This document shows positions 17,228 through 25,554 of a stretch of DNA of 38,090 nt, piece by piece. The stretch spans positions 587 through 38,676 of the forward strand of contig NZ_LMUW01000035.1 of NCBI RefSeq assembly GCF_009765735.1, in the 5' to 3' direction. The notes beneath the pieces were generated by a model, which saw only the letters and a program-made list of their open reading frames with translations, ran no database searches and was not told the DNA's origin. This DNA is from Xenophilus sp. L33. Its GTDB lineage: Bacteria > Pseudomonadota > Gammaproteobacteria > Burkholderiales > Burkholderiaceae_C. Every line of letters starts with the position of its first letter. Position 1 is the stretch's first letter. Made by a program: the position numbers and the translations under genes.

Positions 17228-18667
17228 ATGGAGATCGACCGCGAAAGCCATGTCGCGGTCTATCTGCAGATCGCCCATGTCCTGATCCGGGAGATCCGGC
17301 GCGGCCGGCTCGCGCCCGGAAGCGTGCTGCCCGGTACGCGCGAACTGGCCATGGAGAACGGCCTGAATCGCAAGACGGTCATCAAGGCCTACGACGAGCT
17401 GGTGGCGCAGGGCTGGCTGAGCTCGGAGGTCACCAAGGGCACCTTCGTCAGCGCCGATCTGCCCGAGGTGCCGAGCAAGCCGATCACCCGTCGCCTGGAA
17501 CGGACCAGCACCGTACCCGAAGGCCCGCAGTTCGGGCGGCTGCGGCCGGGCCACGCGTTGTCCGCCGTCTACGGCCGGCCCGGTCACGTCGCCCTGGACG
17601 ACGGCGTGCCCGACACCCGGCTCTTCCCGGTCGAAACTTTCGCCCGCGCCTACCGCAGCGGCCTTGCCATCGCCGCGCGCCATGGTCGGCTGGCCTACGG
17701 GGATCCGCGCGGCTCGCAACCGCTGCGCCAGGCGATCTCGAACATGCTCAACGTGGAGCGCGGCCTGGCGACCACGCCCGACCACATCTGCCTGACCCGC
17801 GGCAGCCAGATGGCGATCTACTTGGCCGCGAAGGTCATGCTGCAGCCGGGCGACACCGCGGTGATGGAAACGCTGAGCTATCCGCCCGCACGTGCCGCCT
17901 TCGGCTCCGCCGGCGCCAACGTGGTCAGCGTGCGACTGGACGAGAACGGCCTCGACGTGGTCCACCTGGAGGCCCTGTGCCGGGAGCACCGGGTGCGGCT
18001 GGTCTATGTCACGCCGCATCACCAGTTCCCGACCACGGTGCTGCTGCCGCCGGACCGCCGCCAGCGGTTGATGGCCCTGGCCGAGCAGTTCGGCTTCGCG
18101 CTGGTCGAGGACGACTACGACCATGAATTCCACTTCGCCCACAAGCCCTTGCTGCCGCTGGCCAGTGCGGACCCAACCAAGGTGCTCTACATCGGTTCGA
18201 TGTCCAAGCTGCTGGCACCGAGCCTGCGCCTGGGCTATGTCGCCGCGCCGCCGCGGGTGATCGATTCCTTGGCCTCCGAGATCCTGCTGCTGGACCGGCA
18301 AGGCGACCAGGCGACCGAATACGCGGTCGCCGAACTGATCGACTCCGGCGAACTGCGAAGGCATGCGCGCAAGTCCCTGCGGGTGTATGCCCAGCGGCGC
18401 GAGGCGGCGGTCGCGTTGCTGCAGGAAGCGTTCGGCGAGCGGATCGCGCTGCGGCCGCCGGACGGCGGCCTGGCGCTCTGGCTGCGCTTCGGCGACGATG
18501 CCTTGCTGGATCGGATCGAGGCGCATGCGGCCGCGAGCAGGATCGGGATGCTGCCGAGTCGCGGGTTCGCGGGGACCGAGGACGGTCCGAGAGGCTTGCG
18601 GCTGGGCTTCGCCAGCATGACACCCACAGAGTTCGAGACAGTGATTTCGCGACTGCTGACAATCTAG
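17228..18667 (+). CDS. MocR-type regulator: GntR DNA-binding domain fused to aminotransferase-like domain
   Basis: The 479-residue protein has an N-terminal winged helix of the GntR family (PLP-type MocR): YLQIAHVLIREIRRGRLAPG, then LPGTRELAMENGLNRKTVIK in residues 12-53. It is followed by a type I aminotransferase-like domain from about 115. The PLP-binding lysine is Lys327 in GSMSKLLAPSLRLGY, with the Asp pair in VEDDYDHEF (295-296). MocR proteins sense a ligand through bound PLP and often control a divergent gene. Here that is the amidotransferase fusion, and possibly the transport operon. ATG 17228 starts the DNA-binding domain directly; an upstream in-frame ATG at 17153 would add 25 residues without family character. 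Confidence 0.85.
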   Translation: MEIDRESHVAVYLQIAHVLIREIRRGRLAPGSVLPGTRELAMENGLNRKTVIKAYDELVAQGWLSSEVTKGTFVSADLPEVPSKPITRRLERTSTVPEGPQFGRLRPGHALSAVYGRPGHVALDDGVPDTRLFPVETFARAYRSGLAIAARHGRLAYGDPRGSQPLRQAISNMLNVERGLATTPDHICLTRGSQMAIYLAAKVMLQPGDTAVMETLSYPPARAAFGSAGANVVSVRLDENGLDVVHLEALCREHRVRLVYVTPHHQFPTTVLLPPDRRQRLMALAEQFGFALVEDDYDHEFHFAHKPLLPLASADPTKVLYIGSMSKLLAPSLRLGYVAAPPRVIDSLASEILLLDRQGDQATEYAVAELIDSGELRRHARKSLRVYAQRREAAVALLQEAFGERIALRPPDGGLALWLRFGDDALLDRIEAHAAASRIGMLPSRGFAGTEDGPRGLRLGFASMTPTEFETVISRLLTI

Positions 18668-18876
18668 GTCGCGCTAGGCATGTCAGCCCGGTGAGCTTTC
18701 AAACTTTAGGCGAGTTCACATCCGGGACATGTCCGCTGTAGAGACCGACTTTGGGCATGGAGGGCTTGCGAATGCACGGTCCAATCCAACAACTGTCGCG
18801 ATACACTGCCCACCAACGCGGGCCATTTAAAGTCGCACCCCACGGTCCATCCAACAGCCAACCACTGGAAGTCTTC

Positions 18877-20133
18877 ATGAAGCGTTCGGGTGCGCGGCTC
18901 GCCACGCAACGTATGGCTGGGGTCGCTGTTGCGGCGGGCTTGTTGCTCACCGCGGCGCTCCTCGCTGCCTGCGGCACCTCACCGGCCCAGACCATCGCAG
19001 CCGCCTCAGCCTCGATTCCAACACCGCCGGCGTCAGTGCCTCCGACCGCCATCGTCGTGACCTCCACCAGCATGCCCTTGCGCCTTGCGGGCAGCGACGG
19101 GCTGGTGCACCTCGAATACGACCTGATCGTCACAAACGCCTTCACCGCACCGGTGACGCTGACCTCGATTACCGTGCTTGGTGAGCACGACGAGCACTTG
19201 CTGCGGCTAACCGGTGATGCACTCACGGCACTGGTCGAGCCGATCCTCGGTACCTCGCAGCTGTCGAAGGCCGCGGCTTTGGTGCCGACCAGCGGATCGG
19301 TCGCGGTGGTGATCGACGTGCCGGTGCAACCGGGCGCGGTGCCGAGGTTCCTGTCTCACAAGATCAGCTACTCGGTACCGCCGGGCTCGCCCGCCCTCGC
19401 GCTGATCGGGAGCTACGACTTCACTGGCCCGGTGTTGGGCGTCTCGGCAGTCGATTCCATGACGATCGCACCGCCGCTGCGGGGCGACGGTTGGTGGAGC
19501 CTCAACGGTTGCTGCAGTCCGAATGCGCACCGGGCTTTGCGCAACGCGGTCGGAGGCACGCGCTTGATCAAACCAGAGACTTTCGCGATCGACTACGTGC
19601 AGCTTCGCAATGGCCAGTTCTTCAGCGGTGACGGTGCTGCCAACAGCCAGCATTTCGCCTACGGCGCGGAGCTGCTGGCGGTGGCCGATGGCGAGGTCGT
19701 CTTTGTGCGCACCGACATGCCCGATGAATTGCCCTTCACCCCGGTCAAGCATGTCAAGCAGCCGCTCGACTATGCAGGCAACCAGGTGGTGCTGCAACTC
19801 GGCAGCAACTCCTGGGCAATATACGGCCACATGCAACCGGGCAGCGCAACGGTGCACGTCGGCGATCACGTGACGCTTGGCCAGGTGCTGGGTCGCCTGG
19901 GCAACAGCGGAAACACAACCGCGCCGCATCTTCACTTCGAGATCGCCGACAACCCGGTCAATACTGCCGCCTCGAGCCTGCCCTACGTCTTCGACCGGTA
20001 CGTGCTCGATGGCTACGTGACGCCGGCGGCTGCCGCGACTCCGCCGGGTGCGAACGGGCTGCCCATCAACGGCACGCCCAGTGCCCAGCAGCAGACCTAT
20101 CCGCTGTGGTTGACCATCAGTCGCTTCAATTGA
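18877..20133 (+). CDS. M23-family peptidase lipoprotein
   Basis: The 418-residue protein has a lipoprotein signal: basic start MKRSGARLATQR, hydrophobic core, and lipobox LAAC at about 26-29, so it should be lipid-anchored. The N-terminal half is a beta-rich region without recognised family. The C-terminal half is an M23 (LytM/lysostaphin-type) domain with AYGAELLAVADGEVV, IYGHMQPGSATVHVGDHVTL and the HLHFEI motif. The usual HxxxD ligand motif appears as QHFAYGAE, where the Asp ligand is not at its usual place, so hydrolase activity is uncertain. GGAAG lies 8 nt before ATG 18877; the open frame extends to 18751 without a better start. It may cleave peptidoglycan cross-links or regulate amidases. 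Confidence 0.8.
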   Translation: MKRSGARLATQRMAGVAVAAGLLLTAALLAACGTSPAQTIAAASASIPTPPASVPPTAIVVTSTSMPLRLAGSDGLVHLEYDLIVTNAFTAPVTLTSITVLGEHDEHLLRLTGDALTALVEPILGTSQLSKAAALVPTSGSVAVVIDVPVQPGAVPRFLSHKISYSVPPGSPALALIGSYDFTGPVLGVSAVDSMTIAPPLRGDGWWSLNGCCSPNAHRALRNAVGGTRLIKPETFAIDYVQLRNGQFFSGDGAANSQHFAYGAELLAVADGEVVFVRTDMPDELPFTPVKHVKQPLDYAGNQVVLQLGSNSWAIYGHMQPGSATVHVGDHVTLGQVLGRLGNSGNTTAPHLHFEIADNPVNTAASSLPYVFDRYVLDGYVTPAAAATPPGANGLPINGTPSAQQQTYPLWLTISRFN

Positions 20134-20221
20134 TCCAGGGTTGACTAGCGGCCTGTCGATAGCCCGGGTTGCGACGTCAGTCAAGACGGGAGCCCCCGCG
20201 CGCCGAATTTGGCTTTATCGG

Positions 20222-20824
20222 TCAGGGCTGTGGTGCAGACCTCGATGGGCCCGTCGCCCAGCGCCTTGCGATCCATGGCATGGCCATGCCGGCAAACCAT
20301 AGCGCCTCTGCCGCCCTCGGCGCTTTGAGGCTCACCACGACGGCGCAGCCAAAAATGATCATTCCGAGTATCGGTGTCAACAGAAGAAGACCGGGGCCAA
20401 AAGCATGCGCGTCGATACGGCGTGCGTGAACGCGCATCAGTAAGCTGGTGGTGGACAACAGGAACAGGTTCCCACTGTAGGCCATGGTTCCCAGCGGCGA
20501 GAGGTCGGCACTGATTACGCTGGTTGATATGGGAAGCAAGATCAGCGATCCGAGAAACGCCAGATTAAGAGCAACAAATTTGGTATCCGCACGAGTCATT
20601 CGGCGAAAGATGTGCCAGTTTGCGAGCCAGAACATCGAGGCAACCAAGGCGCTCAGCAGGACGGCGAGCAGGTCGTCGCGAAATGGCATCAGACGAGAAA
20701 AGTCACCGCTCATGAGCACTTCTTGGCTAGGAATGCGGACCCGATAAGCCAACAGTGTGAGGGTGACGGCAAACACGCTGTCGCCAATACGAGCGATGCG
20801 CGCCAGATCGGTTTCTGCAGTCAT
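20222..20824 (-). CDS. TMEM175-like (DUF1211) membrane protein
   Basis: The 200-residue protein has about six hydrophobic helices in the bacterial TMEM175/DUF1211 pattern. The first helix is RIGDSVFAVTLTLLAY, followed by MFWLANWHIFRRMTRADTKF and ALNLAFLGSLILLPISTS, both close to family consensus. Bacterial homologues are potassium-leak channels that assemble as tetramers around helix 1. The signature RxxxFSD of helix 1 reads here R-I-A-R-I-G-D, so Phe-Ser is Ile-Gly while the Asp is kept. That could alter gating or selectivity. ATG 20824 is chosen because MTAETDLARIARIGD is the family-like start. It is convergent with the M23 gene. Confidence 0.75.
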   Translation of the reverse strand: MTAETDLARIARIGDSVFAVTLTLLAYRVRIPSQEVLMSGDFSRLMPFRDDLLAVLLSALVASMFWLANWHIFRRMTRADTKFVALNLAFLGSLILLPISTSVISADLSPLGTMAYSGNLFLLSTTSLLMRVHARRIDAHAFGPGLLLLTPILGMIIFGCAVVVSLKAPRAAEALWFAGMAMPWIARRWATGPSRSAPQP

Positions 20825-21306
20825 GCGGCACTCTATAGCAACGTGCGTGGCCGGGGGCAGAAGGTGCCGTGCCTGCGGCCTGTGGTGGTTTGCTTTCGCC
20901 CTGCCGGCCCGGCTCGTTGAACTGGACGGGGCGCTCTCGGACGAACACGGACGCTCACCGAGGCGCATCGGCGGGTGGGCGTCAATGTCAGATGCGTCGC
21001 CCGAATCATGTCTGCGGCCCCCAGTCCTTCGCTGCGCGGCCGAAAACGATTGGTTTGGTCAACCCGCCGTCCGGGCTCCTGTGGCGATCCGACGGTCGCC
21101 GCGTGGTTCACGCCGGTGATCTCGGCAACGGAACGTCTCGGCGACGTGTCGACTTCGGGGTTGTCGCCCTCCTGGGCGTCGTGATCATGCGCGAGTGGGC
21201 GTGAGGTGCCGTAGGTCTGGCGCCGGCATCGGCCATCTGCGAGCGCTGACGCGTCGAAGTGGCCGCACGCGGCATCGTTGCCCATATGTACACCACGAGC
21301 ACTGAA
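20825..21306. other. Intergenic, no gene recognised
   Basis: About 480 bases separate the divergent TMEM175-like and DUF3606 genes. Frames on both strands are rich in Arg, Ala and Ser and look like shadows of GC-rich DNA. I see no gene, repeat or terminator. Confidence 0.4.
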
Positions 21307-21498
21307 ATGACCGATGGCCCCGACGACCGCCTCGACGTCATCCAACCCTACGCTGGGTCGATCAACGTCAATGTGTTCCACGACGTCCGAATGTGGATGA
21401 CGACGCTCGGCTGCACGGAGCCTGAACTGAGAGGTGCCGTGCGAGAGGTTGGTGCTTCCGCCGCCGCCGTGCGCAACTATCTTCACATGACGAAATGA
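21307..21498 (+). CDS. DUF3606 family small protein
   Basis: The 63-residue product fits the DUF3606 pattern: a short acidic lead, DRLDVIQPYAGSINVN, then the conserved core VRMWMTTLGCTEPELRGAVR and EVGASAAAVRNYL (family: VxYWTxxFGCTxxQLxxAVxxVGxxAxxVRxxL). The function of the family is not known. ATG 21307 gives the usual family length; ATG 21286 in frame is an alternative. The stop overlaps the next possible start as ATGA. Confidence 0.7.
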   Translation: MTDGPDDRLDVIQPYAGSINVNVFHDVRMWMTTLGCTEPELRGAVREVGASAAAVRNYLHMTK

Positions 21499-21731
21499 CC
21501 ATGTCCCAGCAGCCCCCCGCCCCTGGCTTGGACGAAGCAAAAGCCCACCGGGTCGGGTCGCTCAAGGACTTGCCGAGAAAGGGGTCGAAGCGGGCGGCCG
21601 CCCTTTCCATGGCGCCGACCAAGAAGACGAAGGTGCAACGTGGTGCGCGACGAGGCCCTGCTCGCGCTGGCGATGTTGATTGCCTGCCTGGTCGTGGTCT
21701 TCGCGCGAGTGTAGCGATGCCGCTCGGGTAG
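21495..21731 (+). CDS. Hypothetical basic protein, possible
   Basis: The 78-residue frame starts at ATG 21495, which overlaps the DUF3606 stop as ATGA; a second ATG follows at 21501. The middle is lysine-rich (RKGSKRAAALSMAPTKKTKV). The C-terminal third is Arg/Gly-rich and looks like a shadow. I do not recognise a family. Support comes only from the coupled start position. Confidence 0.28.
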   Translation: MTMSQQPPAPGLDEAKAHRVGSLKDLPRKGSKRAAALSMAPTKKTKVQRGARRGPARAGDVDCLPGRGLRASVAMPLG

Positions 21732-22443
21732 AAACAGTCCTCCTTCTACGCGATGGAACGCGGTCAAGTACCTTCCGCTCGGACTGACCCGAGCGAGTCT
21801 CCACGGCCTTCCCGCGGGAGCATGCTCCTGGAAGAGGTTGGTCGGCACCTTGCTCATCGCCCTGCTCGAAGCAGGTCTGGACGGTGGCGCCGTCGTTTGG
21901 GCCTTGAGCTCCGGTCGCCGCCGCCGCGTCGGGCGGGGTCGCGCTCGCTAACCGCGCCCCTGTGCTGGTGTTGGGCGCGCAGCAGCCTGGTGGAACGGGA
22001 GAGGCCAACCTGCGCGCGAGCCGGGGGCAGTGTGCTTCGGACTGCGACAGCAGCGACTTGTTCGGGATCGGCCAGGTGAATGCCGGTCCGCTCGGCGTCG
22101 CTGCCACCGCCCCGGCTTCGACGGGCCCGGGCGGCGCTGGTGGCTGATGTTCTCTTGATCTGCGGGCCAGTCATCGACTGAAGGAGCCTTGCCCCTCACC
22201 CCATTGCCCCCCTCGCCCACTTGCCCGTCTCGCTTCGCCCGCGTCGTCGGCGGCGAACATCGCGGCAGCGCCGTCGCGGATCGCGACTAAGGCCGACGCG
22301 GGTGCGCGTGAGTGCCACGTTGGACTGGCAGATCCTCCAGAGCTGGCCCTCTTGGCATTGAGCGGCGCGTGGTACCGAGGGCCAGTGGGCCAGTGGGCCA
22401 GTGGGCCAGTGGGCGGCTAATATGGGCCAATGGGCCGCAGTCC
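21732..22443. other. Unassigned accessory stretch
   Basis: About 700 bases hold no frame with convincing family character on either strand. One plus-strand stretch near 21836-21910 translates to a hydrophobic run (RLVGTLLIALLEAGLDGGAV) but has no start codon linked to it, and may be a decayed membrane-protein gene. A tandem 8-bp repeat lies near the right end. Confidence 0.35.
22381..22412. repeat. Tandem 8-bp repeat, GCCAGTGG x4
   Basis: Four perfect head-to-tail copies occupy 22381-22412. Degenerate relatives follow (GGGCCAATGGGCC near 22424). It is noncoding as far as I can see and is a candidate variable-number locus. Confidence 0.85.
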
Positions 22444-22620
22444 TCATCGAACTGGACTGCGCAGCGAACGGCGCTCAGGTCGTTGCCAGCCAGCGAATGT
22501 CACCGAGATGATGCCTGGCGCGAGCGGCGAGACGGCATCATTTGGCCCCAGTGCGATCTCGATCCCCTCGATGACGAGGAAGGTCGGCGGCTGGTTCTGA
22601 AGCCGCTGTGTGTCGATCGG

Positions 22621-22719
22621 CCGGAGTAGCGAGCGCACGATGTTGCGGCTGCGCCCCAGCTCCTTGGCGATGCGTTTGGCGCCTCTGTCGAGCGCCGCCA
22701 GCTTCAGGATCCTCTGCAC
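22621..22719 (-). pseudogene. IS21-family IstA transposase N-terminal remnant
   Basis: The frame reads MQRILKLAALDRGAKRIAKE then LGRSRNIVRSLLR, which matches the N-terminal helix-turn-helix of IS21-type IstA (consensus xIRxLxxxGxSxxxIARxLGISRNTVRRYL). After residue 33 the sequence leaves the family and no DDE domain follows. It is a short relic of an insertion element; an isolated helix-turn-helix gene is a less likely reading. Confidence 0.45.
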
Positions 22720-22878
22720 GTCTCTGGCGCCTGCATCGCCCGTCTCCCATCGACCGGTTCGGATCGCGGAGGTTGCTCGATTGCCCTCCTTCTTGGCCCC
22801 CTGCCCTGAAGGGGGTCAATTCCTCATGTCGTCAATGGGGCAGTCGGTCGTGTCGCCTGATATCTCGGCTAAAGCGCC

Positions 22879-23121
22879 TCAGGTCGACCGTTTGACGAGC
22901 CGGTCCACCAACTCAGGGCCGGCTTGCACCAGCGCCTGCTCGAAAGCCGCCTCCTGAGTCTTGGTCGGCGAAGCGGCAAGGACGAGGCTGCCGCGCGAGG
23001 TCACAGGTTCGTAGCGCCAACTCACGCCAACGCTGTCCGCGGCTTGAACAACCTCCTCGACGAGGTCAGTGCGATCCCATGGCAGGTGGAATTCCCAGGT
23101 AGGCATGCATGCTTGCGGCAT
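22879..23121 (-). CDS. Hypothetical protein, 80 residues
   Basis: The frame gives a balanced protein, MPQACMPTWEFHLPWDRTDL to a C-terminus ending in ELVDRLVKRST, with normal acidic and hydrophobic content, unlike the Arg-rich shadows nearby. I do not recognise a family. Met6 (position 23106) is an alternative start and neither has a clear ribosome-binding site. No operon partner is apparent. Confidence 0.42.
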   Translation of the reverse strand: MPQACMPTWEFHLPWDRTDLVEEVVQAADSVGVSWRYEPVTSRGSLVLAASPTKTQEAAFEQALVQAGPELVDRLVKRST

Positions 23122-23522
23122 ATGTTGCTGGAATCATAGGCGAGAACTGACGGTTACCTGACTCAAAAACCAGCGCGGACCTTGACGGGAGCGAAGAAAG
23201 CGCCCGAAGTGCTGCCCCTGCTGCTCTGGCAGGCGCGAGAGTCTGTGCTGCGCGGGATCAGGATCGGTAAAGCGGCGCGCGAGCGCGGGGCGCTTCGGCG
23301 CGGAGCCACTTTGGGCGCAAGCCGCTCCCTTGACCCTCGGCTTCGCTGCCAAGCGCAGACGGGCGCCTCTTTGTTCGACCGGAGCGCTCAACATCGTCAG
23401 AAGAATGCCTGTGCGCGCAGTTCATCATCGCGTTCACACATGCCCGAATGCAGGCGCATCCTGCAATCCATCGGGTCTTGCACACCGGCGGCTTTTTCCG
23501 TGACACAGCCGCTGGCCGGGCG
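23122..23522. other. Intergenic, no gene recognised
   Basis: About 400 bases lie between the hypothetical gene and the 3' end of the histidine kinase gene. Minus-strand frames here are basic and of low complexity and match no family. I could not identify a terminator with a T tract. Confidence 0.35.
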
Positions 23523-25499
23523 TTACCCGGAACCAGGGCGCCCGCTCAGTGCCGCGATCAGCGCGTGAGGTTGCAGCGGCTTTCCCAGGTGATTGTCAAA
23601 ACCCGCCTCAAGGGCCCTCACGCGGTCCTGAGTGCGCGAGAACGCCGTCAATGCAATGGCGCGCAAGCGCGAACGGCGGGCCTGTGCCTCGATCTGGCGA
23701 ATGTTGCGCATCAGCTCATAGCCGTCGCGCCCGGGCAGACCGATGTCGCTCAACAGCAACTCAGGCCACTGGGCGTGGATCTGCTGCATCGCTTGATCGT
23801 AGTCACCGGCCAGCCGCACGTCGGCGCCGCTCTCGCTCAGCACCAAGGCCAGCATCTCGCGCGCGTCCGGATCGTCTTCCACTACCAGCACATCGAGCCC
23901 CTCCAGGGCCCGCTCCGGCACGGTTGCGAGCCGCAGGTCATGACCCTCGGTGAGGATAAGGGAAGCGTCGGGGGCCGGCACGACCTTCAGCGTCACGCGC
24001 AACGTTGCGCCACGGCCGAGCCCCTGGCTTTCGGCGAAGGCCCCACCGCCATGCAACTCGGCCAAATTCTTCACGATCGAGAGCCCCAGGCCGAGGCCAC
24101 CATGCCGTCGGTTGTCAGGCGAATCGCTCTGGGCGAACCGGTCGAACAGGTGAGTCAGGAAGTCCGCCTCGATGCCGCGCCCGGTGTCCTGCACGCTCAA
24201 TGTCAGGGTGTCGGCGCTGCGCGACAAGCCGATCCGGATCTCGGCGCCGTCGTCCGAGAACTTGATGGCGTTGGACACCAGGTTCCACACGATCTGCTGC
24301 ACACGCGTCGGATCCAGCCAGGCAGGCTGCTCGTGGCCATCGTGATCGAACCGGATTCCCAGGCGTTTGGCAGCAATGGCACTGCTCAACGCATCGATGG
24401 ATGCGGCCACCAAGCCTTTCGGATCAACCCATTCGGGGTGCAGCCTCAGCTTGCCCGAGCTGATGCGCGAGACGTCCAGGATGTCCGAGATCAGCCGCGC
24501 CTGCGCCTTGACGCTGCGCTCGATGGCAATCAAGCCTTTGTCCAGGAGTTCGGGCGTGCGACGGGTATGCAGAACGTGAACCCACCCACTGATCGCGTTA
24601 AGCGGATTGCGCAGCTCGTGCGACAGCACGGCGACAAAGTCGTCCTTGGTGCGGCTGTGGTGTTCGGCCGAGGCCCGAGCCGCCTGCTCGCGCTCGAGCA
24701 CCTCGCGCCGGCGCTGTTCCAGCTCGAAGCGCTCCGAAACGTCCAGGGCGATGCCAATGCGCAGTCCTGTCTCGATGTGCGCGGCCATGGTCCATTCGAG
24801 CCGCACCGGCAACCCATCGTGCCGCAGCAGGGGGAACTCGCCTTTCCACGGTGCGCCGTCGTCTGCGCCTCCGACGGTCAGCTGGTCGACAAAGTCGCGC
24901 CATTCGAGCGGTGCGAATTCGCTGACGATGCGTCCGACCATCTGGTCTCGGTGGACGTCGAGCATGGCCAGGAGTGCCGGGTTGACATCCGCAAAGCGGC
25001 CTTCGCCATCGATCAGTGCGATACCGGTCGGTGCCTGGTTGTAGATCGCCCGAAAGCGCGATTCGCTGGCCCGCAGTTTGTCCTCCGCCATGCGCGCGCG
25101 GATCAGTGCCTGCAGCGTGGCGATCAGCACCGCGGGCTCCACGGGGTGGATCAGGTAGGCGTCGGCGCCGGCGTCCAGGCCGGCGACCTTGTCCTCGTTC
25201 TTGACGAACGCGGCCGACAAGTGGATGACGGGCAGCGTCGCTGTGGTTGGCTCGGATCGCACCTTCTTGCACACCTCGAAGCCGCTCTGGTCGGGAAGGT
25301 GCACGTCCAGCACCATGGCCGACACCCGCGGCGTCAGCAGGGCAAGCCCCTCGGCCCCGGTTCCGGCTTCTTGGGTCTGAAAGCCCGCGGCCCGCACGGC
25401 CCGAGCGGTCGCGTAGCGGGTGGTCGGGTTGTCGTCCACCACGAGCACGGTATGGCGCGCTCGCTCGATCGTGGTGTTGATCACGTCGTCCGTCGCCAT
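23523..25499 (-). CDS. Hybrid sensor histidine kinase, REC-PAS-HisKA-HATPase-REC
   Basis: The 658-residue cytosolic protein has no membrane segment. Residues 17-130 form a receiver with acidic pocket Asp22/Asp23 and phosphoacceptor Asp65 (VLDVHLPD). A PAS domain spans about 145-260. A HisKA domain carries His294 in LSHELRNPLNAI. The HATPase domain has Asn410 (N box), DTGRGIEADF and GGLGLGLSIV. A second receiver (535-650) has Asp585 (LLSDIGLPG) and Lys640 in GKPLQP. In the first receiver the conserved Lys is His118 (YLIHPVEP), a variant seen in this kinase class. The ATG follows GAAGGG by about 8 nt and directly abuts a TGA. An IS5-type element sits 41 bases upstream and separates it from the GST gene. 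Confidence 0.9.
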   Translation of the reverse strand: MATDDVINTTIERARHTVLVVDDNPTTRYATARAVRAAGFQTQEAGTGAEGLALLTPRVSAMVLDVHLPDQSGFEVCKKVRSEPTTATLPVIHLSAAFVKNEDKVAGLDAGADAYLIHPVEPAVLIATLQALIRARMAEDKLRASESRFRAIYNQAPTGIALIDGEGRFADVNPALLAMLDVHRDQMVGRIVSEFAPLEWRDFVDQLTVGGADDGAPWKGEFPLLRHDGLPVRLEWTMAAHIETGLRIGIALDVSERFELEQRRREVLEREQAARASAEHHSRTKDDFVAVLSHELRNPLNAISGWVHVLHTRRTPELLDKGLIAIERSVKAQARLISDILDVSRISSGKLRLHPEWVDPKGLVAASIDALSSAIAAKRLGIRFDHDGHEQPAWLDPTRVQQIVWNLVSNAIKFSDDGAEIRIGLSRSADTLTLSVQDTGRGIEADFLTHLFDRFAQSDSPDNRRHGGLGLGLSIVKNLAELHGGGAFAESQGLGRGATLRVTLKVVPAPDASLILTEGHDLRLATVPERALEGLDVLVVEDDPDAREMLALVLSESGADVRLAGDYDQAMQQIHAQWPELLLSDIGLPGRDGYELMRNIRQIEAQARRSRLRAIALTAFSRTQDRVRALEAGFDNHLGKPLQPHALIAALSGRPGSG

Positions 25500-25540
25500 T
25501 CACTCGCCCTTCCCTACCGGTGTCGTCGGTGCATCGTCTA

Positions 25541-25554
25541 GGGCCTGTTAACAC
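25541..25554. repeat. Left terminal inverted repeat of the IS5-type element
   Basis: GGGCCTGTTAACAC pairs with the right end with one mismatch. The transposase stop codon (TAA on the minus strand, 25548-25550) lies inside it. Confidence 0.9.

Noticed and set aside
16367..18526. 719-residue minus-strand frame
   Set aside because: It is antisense to the MocR regulator and a wrong-frame read of the amidotransferase gene.
21640..21714. 24-residue hydrophobic peptide frame with GAAGG upstream of GTG
   Set aside because: It is too short to judge, and the same frame continues after its stop into unsupported sequence. It may be a decayed membrane protein.
23134..23506. Minus-strand frames of 82-86 residues in the gap before the kinase gene
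   Set aside because: They are basic, low in complexity, overlap each other in different frames and match no family.
23448..25541. 697-residue plus-strand frame
   Set aside because: It is entirely antisense to the hybrid histidine kinase, whose domains are unambiguous.
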